A stretch of DNA of 64,000 bases from NCBI GenBank assembly GCA_905221605.1, contig CAJNDS010000033.1:1-64000 (forward strand). Reading direction: 5' to 3'. Shown one piece after another: positions 12,066 to 21,200 of this stretch. Position numbers and translations under genes: made by a program. The stretch is from Symbiodinium natans. Lineage: Eukaryota; Sar; Dinophyceae; Suessiales; Symbiodiniaceae. The notes below the pieces were generated by a model. That model worked only from the letters and a program-made list of their open reading frames with translations, searched no databases and was not told the DNA's origin. Each line of letters opens with the position of its first letter. Position 1 is the stretch's first letter.

Positions 12066-13897
12066 GGGAAATTCACGAAGGGAAATTCACGAAGAGATCG
12101 CGAGTCTGACGCTGTGACGTCTTGTCGAGCAAACTGCCACAGCTGCTGGCTCTCAGCACTTTGCTTCCCAAGAAGAAACACACTGATGGGATCCATGGTG
12201 GCGCCAGACGACACAGACTCAGCATAGTCCCGGAAGCAAGATGCGGCAAACTCTACCGTCTGAGGCAACGTTTTGTCCACATACAGTCGAAAGACGCCTG
12301 CCACTTTAAAGGGCAGCTTCTGGCACCAGGAAAACTTGTCCCGCAGGACAGCTTGCAAGTTCTGCCGGACAAGGCCATCTGTACGAAGAATGCTGTTGAC
12401 AAGTGCTCGGTCAAAATGACGGAACGCCTGGTTCATATCTTCCGTGTCTGCTCTGGCCAGTATGTCCGGAAACTTTTGAGGCCCGTGCCAAGCCAGCACA
12501 CACAGACGCTTGCCCTTCCAAGGACAGAGGGTGCCTGGCCTGGACAAGTCCGTGTCACGCTCCAGGAGCCTCTTGGTTACGCGGGCACGGGATTGCCTGA
12601 ACGAAGCCTCTTTCTCGTGACAACAGCATCCCTCGAGCCACCTGGAGCATGCAACAAAAGAAGCATCCATGACACAGGTCCACAAAGTCATGGCACGGTT
12701 CGTGTCGCTCGCAAGTGCTGCCTGAATGGTTGCTGCTAGTTTTTTTTTCTCCTGCCATTTGTCCTTCAGGATGGGCCCAACCTCCTTCCAGTATTTGGCG
12801 CAGTATTCGATGGACTCCCAACGCCAATCAAGCACGGAAACATCCAGACTCCGAATGAGCTGCTTCTCTGTTGCTGACAAGTTCTGCGTGAAGCGCGAAA
12901 CCAAATCCACGTAGGACTTCTGAGAGAATATCTTGCCCACCGCCCGAAGCTCCACCTCGTACGCCGCCCACATGTCCGAAGTTTTGAGGGACGATTCAAG
13001 AGCATTAAACAGTATATGCATGACTCCTGGAATGCCGAATGCGTTGGAAAGAAATGGCACATGACCGATGTCCTCCTGCGAAACCTCACCAGACAGTAGA
13101 CCCCGGGATAGATTGTTCAAAGTTGCAGACTTCTCATATGGAAAACCAAAGAGGTGCCTCTCTGTGCCTTTGTCACTGAGATACCCTTTGACTTCGCTCC
13201 GGTAATTATCAATGTTTCCTGCTCCCTGCTCTTGGTGCAAGACATGTAGCAGTCGACTGAATTTCATGCTCGCAGAGCCCTGTCCACTAACCAGCGTCCT
13301 TAGAGGAAGTGTTCGACGTTTCCAGAAGAAACCCCCGAAAGCATCGAAATCCTCTTCTGACTTCTGGCAGTGTTCCAGGGAGGCTGGTCGCTCCAGCACA
13401 TCTTCTACGATAGCAAAATAATCAAACCCGCCTCGTGGGGAGGAGCCGCTTCCTAGGTACCGGGCCCTCCGCATCTGCGGTTCGCCGGCTCGGTTGAAAA
13501 CACGACTTGAAAGTGTGTGCTGCAAGTCTAACTTCACCATGCTAACAGATAATGTCTTGCGCTGTGGCACTGCTATATTCACAACAGGCTCCAGCCCCAA
13601 AGCAGGCAGAAACGTGGAGCCTACCATGCCGATGATCTCTTCGATGTCGTCCAAATTTTGCACGTAGTGGCCTAAGCACATAAAACACATGCAAGGCTGC
13701 GTCGTGCCTGCGACGCACCAGAAGTGAAGCACCAGGCCGCCCAGGACCAGCGTCTGATGCTTCCGCAGGATTCGCTGGTAGTGCTTCGTCTGCTTCGTAA
13801 GCCGTTTAAAGTGAAACACCAAGAGAATCACACATGGAAACAGGAAGGATGCAGCACCTGCCATGTGGAGCCCTCGCAGCAAATGCTGCTGTGGCAA
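11942..13897 (-). pseudogene. Large multi-copy-type dinoflagellate protein, function unknown
   Basis: The longest frame of the left half (651 codons) has no recognised enzymatic domain. Visible features are an N-terminal hydrophobic segment (AGAASFLFPCVILLVF), CMCFMCLGHY with clustered Cys, GIPGVMHILFNALE with a conserved His-Asn, and DWRWES...YWKEVGPILK. A Cys-rich CCCHEKE...CPWKGKRLCVLA follows. From memory this spacing (His-Asn, RW, CP-K-G-R-ELA) recurs in large multi-copy dinoflagellate proteins of unknown role, loosely like a degenerate hAT transposase, but without a confirmed catalytic triad. It sits inside the insertion in unit 1 and reads toward the copia gag junction. Confidence 0.45.
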
Positions 13898-14486
13898 CTC
13901 CCTCTGGCAACATCGCAGCTTTCCAATTTGAGTACTTACTTAATCTCTGCGCAAACTCTTGAAATGTGGCTGGGGAAGGGACATTTTCGCCTCTGACATA
14001 CCATGAATCAGGCACCAAGTTCAAAAGCGACAACGAGTTCAGTCGAGTCACCTTCTGCAATTGTGCCCCTCGAAAGCTTGCCTTGCCGAAAGCGTGATGC
14101 TCTGAGACGACAAAAAAAGACCCTACTGAAAGTATGCCAAAATCACATTGCTCTGCGTTTTGGCTGAGAGCCGTCTCTTTCCTTCTGACGTCTGCCCTTG
14201 CAAACTTGTGCCAGTGTTCATAGCACTGGTTGAAATCTCGCAGTAGCAACTCTTTCCCAAGCTGCTTTGCCGAGTCACAAATCAGGGCGCCCAGAAACTT
14301 CGCGTTCTTTGCTCTGCCACTATTACAAGCCGCCAGTCCTGAACACTCTAACGAAAAAAGCAAGATGAGATCACCAATATTGAACCGACGTTCGTCGCTG
14401 CCCAATCGCTTATTGCTCTGCTTCGCAGAGCTGCGAGGCTCACATAAAATGTACTCCGGCTCCATGTTGCTCAAGTTTTCACCCAA
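13806..14486 (-). pseudogene. Upstream coding remnant of the same minus-strand element
   Basis: A 226-codon minus-strand frame overlaps the start of the 651-codon frame by 92 bases in a different frame. It contains EYILCEPRSSAKQSNKR and FNIGDLILLFSLECSGLAACNSG. Its last 30 codons probably are not coding, since the downstream frame takes over. No family is recognised. Together with the frames to 10373 it outlines a remnant of about 4.1 kb. Confidence 0.35.
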
Positions 14487-14489
14487 AAC

Positions 14490-15190
14490 GACTCATTCCT
14501 TGAATGGCTGCATTTTGGAGTTTAGGGGCCCGAGGAGCCCGAGGTCCAGGCCAAAACATAAATCTTTTCTCCGTTTTCGGTTTTGAGTAGGTTTCGCAGA
14601 AATTCGGCACACAGCAAGTCGCACGAAACAATCGTGTTAAGGGGCCTCGTAGAGGGGCCAAAGGCATGATTCTTACCAAAACATACCAAACCAAGAACTG
14701 CCAGGAAAACGTCGCTACACCCTAAAAAACCTGAAAAACCATGAACCCTTGGAGAACCCTCGAAGTGGTTGGCGCCCCCGTGGCTTGCTTACCCCCGCTT
14801 AACTGCAGGGCTCGGGCGAGACAACACCGAAACCACCGCAGCAGCCACTGCCTGCACTGTACGGCGCGGAGCACGCGCTAAGCAAGCCGCACGCATAGCG
14901 GCCTCCACAAGGGAAACCGGGTCGGGGGCGGCCATGGGCTCCTATTGGCGAGGCAGGCCTAGGCAAGCCTAGGAAAGGAAATTAAACAGGGTGAAACGGT
15001 TTGAAGTCAGCTGAAAAGGGTGGTGGCCCCCATCCCTGAAGAAAAGGCACACAAGCAGGGCGATCATAACAGTACAAAATCGAAGATTCTCTGCGGTGCC
15101 ACATCAAACAGGATATCCATCAGTGGCGTGCCGGAATGCTCAATATGGACAACTGCTCCATGAACTACCACGAAAGCAGCAAAAACGTGA
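14490..15190. other. Unassigned spacer between two insertion remnants
   Basis: This stretch separates the large minus-strand remnant from the ubiquitin-like relics. It is GC-rich around 14810-14950. The direct repeat gcctaggcaagcctagg occurs near 14958. No gene is recognised. Confidence 0.35.
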
Positions 15191-15362
15191 GGCCTCCACG
15201 ATTGACACGAAGGCGAGGATCCGGGACACAGCGAGCATCCCGCCCGATGAGCAGCACCCCATCTTCGTGGGCAAGCCGTTGGAGGGTGGCCGCGCCCTCT
15301 CAGACTACAACGTCCGGATGGAGTCAACGCCCCACCTGCTCCGCGCCTGCACGGTGGTATAA
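15190..15362 (+). pseudogene. Ubiquitin unit relic, inverted relative to its neighbours
   Basis: The plus-strand frame reads [20 protein letters not shown], then [16 protein letters not shown] and [10 protein letters not shown]. This aligns with residues from about position 20 to the LRLRGG end of ubiquitin, but has many substitutions and loses the Gly-Gly tail. The first 20 residues (MQIFVKTLTGK) are not readable in this frame. It lies about 80 bp from the end of the oppositely oriented units, forming an imperfect inverted arrangement. Confidence 0.7.
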
Positions 15363-15439
15363 GACGCACCTTGCGCTGAACCCATGGCACCATGCGCTGG
15401 ACAAGTCGGACCTCTTTTCCTCGTCCTTGGCCCAGTTCA

Positions 15440-16095
15440 TCAAGACCAACATCCATGGTGATGGTCTTGCCGAGTCTTGCCGGTCAGCATCTTCACGAAG
15501 AACTGTCATCATGCAGGCGCTGCGCCAAGTAGAGCATCAGTGCTTTCTGGGCGGTGAAGTCTGGGCAGGTGCGGCAGTCCTCCGACTGCCTGCCCGCGAA
15601 AACAAGGCATTGCTGATCGGGCGCGGGGCCCACCATGTCCTGGATCGTCGCCTTCACGTTGTCAGTCTCAAACGCCTCAACAGCTACGCCGGTGACGGTG
15701 GTGATGGTCTTGCTGGTCAGCGTTTGCACGAAGAAATGCACGCCACCATTCAGGCATGGCTCCAAGTGAAGTGTCGACTCCTTCTGGACGTTGCGGTCTG
15801 AGAGCTTGCGGTCATCTTCCAACTGCCTGCCTGCGAAGATGGGGCGCTGCTGATCTCGTGACTGGCTCGCCGCGTCCTGGATCATTGCTGGCACGGTGTC
15901 AATTGCGGGAGCCTCAATATCCAAGGTGCCAGTCCAGCCGGGCAGAACTGCACGGCCACGCAGACGCAGCACCAGTTGGAGCGCCGACGCCCCCGGAGCA
16001 ACGTAGACTGAGAGCGCGTGGCCGTCCTCCAACCGAACGCCGCCAGGATCAAAGCAGCGAGGACACCACAGCGACTGGTGGATGCACTCGAGCAC
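15440..16095 (-). pseudogene. Decayed polyubiquitin, at least four head-to-tail units
   Basis: The frame at 16095-15493 carries three tandem ubiquitin-like units. Residues 21-48 are the C-terminal part of unit 1, ending LVLRLRG. Residues 49-118 are unit 2, with [20 protein letters not shown] and QKESTLHL. Residues 119-195 are unit 3, with [27 protein letters not shown] fourth start, [10 protein letters not shown], follows in another frame at about 15500-15470, then KTITMDVGLDEL after a shift. Diglycine processing sites are destroyed and key surface residues have changed, so it cannot act as ordinary ubiquitin. Head-to-tail polyubiquitin is the normal eukaryotic gene form; this looks like a duplicated copy drifting freely inside the insertion. 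Confidence 0.75.
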
Positions 16096-16099
16096 AGCC

Positions 16100-17250
16100 C
16101 AATCTGAAATTGGTCAAGCTGCTCGTAGTCCTCGATCGCGGCCTTCAGGCGGTCAGACGCCTTGCCAACCTCTGGCCGTTTGCCTGCAAAGATCCCTGAT
16201 GCGCACCACAGTTGCCCGCCTTAACTTGCTTCGCGGCCTTGACTTTGGCAAGGGCATCCAAGGTCGTCGCATTCAATCAGGCGAGCCCACCATCAAAGGC
16301 TTCACGAACATCTGCGGGACAGGAAGTGGCTCCCACTCGCCCTGCCAGGCCGCACTGACCAAGGACGCCCTGCAATAGTGATGCAGGTCGCTCAGGGTCG
16401 AGAAGAGACATCTTCCCCGATCCATGATATCCAAAGCTGCAGGCCACCTCATCTCCTGAGCAACCTACCTCAGCCAACCTCCGGATAGTGTGCTTCTGCT
16501 GCTGGGAGCTGGACTCCCAGCCTCCCTTGCAAACTCACACGCAGTGTTTGAGTGACACTGCGAAACCATCATAAACCTCAGCAATTGCACATCTAACCAG
16601 GTTTTGAGTCAAGCCGGTTAGACCCTCCGCGAAACAGAGTGCTGATGCTCTGTATTGCGCCGAATAAAGGCTTCATCAAAGACCACTGCGTTCCACGATT
16701 CCCTCAGGCGGGCGATTTCAAGTGGAACTGGGGCTCTTCGATTTTCCGGCGCTGTTGCCGGCAATTTGGCCCTAGTTCGCACATAGCCAGCTACGGAGGT
16801 ATGACCCGTTCAGCAGCTGGGAGCGGCGCAAGCTCAATTCAATCAGACATTGAACGAATCAGGTTCAAAAACCATCAACAGGAGAAGTTCGAGAGACTGT
16901 ATTGTGGTGTTGCACTCCGATCAGGGAGTACGCAACTGGTCAACGACGTGACCTGTGATCAGCAGGCTGCCCTGCCGCAGACAGTGCGCTCAACGAATGC
17001 TGTGTGGAGCCACTTGTGCAGATCTCCACTCCAAGTTGAGAGTCCTTTCACCTGGTACACACCTCGCAATCCTGAGGAGAAATGAAATCTGTCAACCCTT
17101 GCATTCGCTATGTGAAACAGGCAACTGCAGGTGCGTGAACCAGGCGTCCCCAGTTCATATCACCAGCCACTCAGAGAGGCCTCCCATGCCCCCTGCAGCA
17201 AAACATCTCTCACATCGGCATACAGGAAGACTACAAGATCCTGTGTAACA
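16100..17250. other. Right part of the insertion in unit 1
   Basis: No confident gene. On the minus strand 16280-16100 reads short fragments such as SLQANGQRLARR. These may be a further, more decayed ubiquitin unit, but the match is too weak to call. A plus-strand frame (16639-17085) has no recognisable domain. Confidence 0.3.
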
Positions 17251-17725
17251 GGAGATGCACACACACACACACAGAAACAAAAAAACACGCCAACTTCGCG
17301 GAATGAAGCACCAAAATGTTGGGAAGGAATAGGGCTTCTCCCGACGTCCACTGCAGGTGTCCATCTGTTGGCCAGGATCCTTGCTCTCACCCGCTTGGCA
17401 AAAATCTTCCTGCCCGCCGTGTCGATGTCCTGTAGCCACCCAAACCCCTACACCTTACACCCTGGACCCTAAACCCTGGATGTGGTGTTTTTCTTCTTTT
17501 TTGGGGCGAGGCCGGGGGGGGGGGGGGAAGGGGGGAGGGGCTGTGTCTCTTGCCGTACTCATGATGGCGTAGATGATCGTGGTGGGCTTCTTCAGTACTC
17601 TATTCGGTCATGGGAGGTTGGTGGTGGGGTTTAGGGTCTAGGCTGTATTTAGGTTAGTTTGGGGTCCAGAGTTCTTTGTCGTCCAACGTACCTTCGGTCA
17701 GCTAACGGCTAACAAAAGCAAAACG
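17250..17725 (-). repeat. Unit 1, resumption of the tandem unit after the insertion
   Basis: From about 17270 the sequence again follows the second unit (29990 onward). It includes the island caacttcg...aagcaccaaa and the stretch around the minus-strand TTGGCCAAGCGG-like island (17390-17440 against 30090-30150). A short CA run (17257-17272) sits where unit 2 has its very large CA tract. A G-run tract (17510-17545) follows. Confidence 0.6.
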
Positions 17726-17906
17726 ATGCTCAAGAAGCGTGGAGCGGCATTGCCGTGAAAAAGCTCCAGCGAAGAAAGATGGCACCCGGGCAATGCCTCT
17801 CTCCAAGCCCTCGCACCCGCGCCTTGCAGTTGTAACAGGCATGTTTTTGTGAAACATGTTGCCATCCGGTCCCTCTCACCCGTAGAGGTCTAAGGGACAT
17901 GGAAAC

Positions 17907-18268
17907 TCTGAAGATCTCGCCCGAGGCACCGGTCAGCCTATTCGAGCTCAGGATTAACTTCCAAACGTGTCGGTTCTCCTGCATCGCCTCGGCCAGGGCA
18001 GCGGCACCATCATCTTCGATGAGGTTGTTGCTCAGGTCAAGGAGCTGGATGGATGTGTTTTTTCGGAGTGCTTGTGCAAGCGCCTCAGCGCCTGCATTTC
18101 TGACCTGGTTGCTCGCGAGGCGCAAAGTTTCAAGCTTGCACTTCGGCGCAATACCTTTCGCCAGGGACTGCATGGCGTCGTCCCCCAAACAGTTCTTGCT
18201 CAAATTCAGATCTTTAAGGCTGTCAAGCCTCGGTTTCTTTGGCATCTCCAAGCCAACAAGGTTGTCCA
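17907..18268 (-). CDS. Ribonuclease-inhibitor-type LRR exon, copy 1
   Basis: This exon of about 121 codons has four RI-type leucine-rich repeats of 28-29 residues: LDSLKDLNLSKNCLGDD, LETLRLASNQVRNAGAEAL, IQLLDLSNNLIEDDGAAAL and VWKLILSSNRLTGASGEIF. The boundaries are an AG before the DNLVGLEMPKK codons and a GT after GEIFR, because the two paralogues align up to exactly those points and then diverge. Such repeats form a protein-binding horseshoe. The upstream exons at 18720-18590, 20280-20170 and 20468-20395 carry further repeats of the same gene. Confidence 0.8.
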
Positions 18269-21200
18269 CTTACTTGTCATGTGGTTTCCCCTGCTACAAG
18301 TACTCAAAGGTTTCCTTTCAGCTCGGTATCCTAGTCATCGATGCTGTGACAAGACCCAACCTGACAGGAACCAATCCGAAAGCAAACGCGACAGCGAGTC
18401 ACACACCCCAAACCCATCAAACATCCTCAAACATCTACGCGCCTCAACCTAAGCCCCTTCAGCTGGGCCTTCAGGTTCAGGCCTTCAGGGGCAAGACAAC
18501 TTCCCCAAATACCCGATAACTCTAAACCCTAAATCCCTAAACCCCTAAACCCCTAAACCCTAAACTCTAAACTCAAAACCCAAACTCTTTGAACTTCAAG
18601 GAGCCGTTCAATTGCGTAGTCCAAGCCATCGGCACGCGAGAGATCGTTTGACGAGGCGTCCAAGACCCGGAGTCGAGGTACGGCATCGGCCAAGGCCTCT
18701 TCCAAGGGACGAAAGGGTTAGGAGTTAGGAATTTAGGGCTCGGACTATTAGAGGGTTTAGGATTTAGGCCTTAGAGGGTTTAGGGGTGGGGGGGGGTTTC
18801 GGGTTTGGCTAGAAGGTTTTGTTTAGGGTAGGCCCTTGAGGGTTTTTGACTCCCAGTTTGGGTGTTTTTGGGGGACTTGATTTCCAGCACCTCGTGTTCC
18901 TGCTTGCTGCTTGAGACCCCCCAAACCCCATATACACCCTAAACCCTCCAGAAAAGAGTAAATGGAAATTGGATGACAGGTTTCCAATAGATGTTCAAAA
19001 CTGAAAAAAGCTACCAGGGGCTATGTGGCGATGTTCAACGCAATTCTCTTTTGTTCTTATGATCTTTTCTTCCTCGGAAGAAGCCCTGCGAGACATGTGT
19101 TCCACAGCTCAGCGCATTCAGCAAGTTTCTTGCATTTCTTCATCTCGTACCCAGGTCTGGAGCATGACGGACGCCCGGACGCCTGGCGAATTCCCAAAAC
19201 CTCGGGTCCATCTTGTGCAAGCCAGGTCCTGCAAACATTGTCTCCCAAGCCAACGATCTTCCTGCCTCTACTGCAAAGGTAAAGCCAAAAACTGTCGCCC
19301 AAAATTCTCGCTCAAAACCGCCCAAAGCCAGACACAAACCCCAAACCCTAAACCTAAACCGCCTAACCGTGCCTAACCCCTAAGCCTCCTTCCTACCTCC
19401 CAAGCCTTGTTCGGGGCTTGGGACTGAAAAGCCCCAAGCTCCCAGAAACCTGGGGGGCCTTGAAGGTGCAGGCTCAAGGGAAAAGGAGTTCTTCTCTTGT
19501 TGAAGGATAACTAGGGCTTAGTTAGGGTTTGGGCCTACCCGCTTCCCCCACCCCCCCACCCCCCAACATGGGATAAGCCTCTCGAGAAGAGTCCCCTGGG
19601 CTTTCGAGAAGGATGCCTCTACATCCTAAACTGCAAAGCTGCTGGCAGTTCACAGAATCACGTGAATGTGTTATGGTTTGTGTGTGGGTGGCTCAGGCCG
19701 TTTTGCACTTGCATGTGCACCAGCAGTCACAGACAAGGACAACAACATCACATGCTTAAAGCATGTTGTGGCCGTGAAAAGAAAAAGGGTTTTGCGCGCT
19801 CGCAGCAATGGCAGCGTCTGGACCCGGACCTCAGGACGGAAGCATTCTCCTAAGCGGCCAAAACGCAGCTCGGCCTGGCGAAACTGGACCCGACTGTGGG
19901 AGCATAGCCAGAAGTGCAGCTTCTGTGACTGGAATGGCAGCCGCTGTTGCTGGAAGGGCAGAGAATGCTGCGACTGCACCGTTGAATGTGGTGGCACCGA
20001 GGCCCGGAATCGAATTCTCTACCTGAATGCGAAAGTCGCCTCCGCCCTATGCAGAGTCGTATCGCTTGAGCGCCCTGCCCCCCAGCCCCAGCCCCAGGAG
20101 CACGAAGTAAATGCAATAACTGAATGCTAGAGCCTCCCTAAACACTCTGAACCCTAAAGCCCCACACCTGCCTTGAAGAACCCTGGGATGAGGTGGCTGC
20201 GTTGCAGCGTCAAAGTGTTCAACTTCCGGAAATGCCCGAGGGCATTGCAGAGGACGCGCACCTCACCTGAGTTCAGAGTCCAGGGCTTCCAGGGTTTAGG
20301 GCTGAGAGGGGTTAAAGGTTTAGGGTTCTGGGTATCTAACAAGCTGGAAACCGAAACCATAAGCCCTAGGCAGTTCAGAGCCCAGTCGCTCTGAGGCAGG
20401 AGCTCCAACGTCAAAGACGTCATCGACTGAGCCTTCAAGTGGAAGACGCTCTTCTGCAGCTCCACCACCGCCTCCTACTCAGGGTGTTGCGGTTTAAGCT
20501 ATTAGGGCTGAGGGTCTCGGGAATTCCGGCTCCTGATCATTCCTGTGGGTAAATCGCAGGTTGCCCTCTGCCACTCGTTGACAGAAGTCTTCTGGCGCCA
20601 TTGGAGCCTTTCCATGCTGGTCGATGACGTGATCGTCGATGCAAACCATGTGGCTTCCGTCAGATCTCCTCAGTTCGGTGTCTAAGTCAAGACTTTAAGG
20701 TTTTGATAGTTCGGGAAGCTCCCCGACGAAGACAAGACCCTAAGCCCTAAACCCTAAAACATTAGAACCCTCAAGCCCTCAAGCCCTCAAACCCTAAAAC
20801 CCTTAGAGGCGGGTGAGGCTCATGGCGGACCAAAGAGCTTCCGCACAGCACCATCCGCGCGCGGAGTACGGCGTTTCGTTTGTCGTAAGCATCCTTAGTT
20901 GGTAAACTCTCTGAAACTGAAACACCAAACCCCTAAACCTGAAACCCTAAATTCCAAACCCGAGGTTCCTGCACGGCACCACCGCGAGCTTCCCCAGAGG
21001 AGGGGCCGGGAAATGCGGCCAATGAAAGATCGGAACCTCCTTGGCAGACTCTCTGATCGCCTGCGCTTCGGTGACGCGCGTGAGCTGGTATGTATAGGTG
21101 TCTTCATGTGAGTAGAAGACGTGCATCTGATTCATGACCCGGCTGAAGCTTCTTTGCGCAGGACTGTCTTGATCTCCTCTGTAGAACTGGTGCAGGGACA

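Noticed and set aside
16082-16378. A fifth minus-strand ubiquitin unit
   Set aside because: Only short scattered resemblances (for example SLQANGQRLARR), not enough to separate from chance.
17907-18268. NLR-type immune receptor
   Set aside because: LRRs are clear, but no P-loop or NB-ARC motif was found in any exon island, so the stronger label is not justified.
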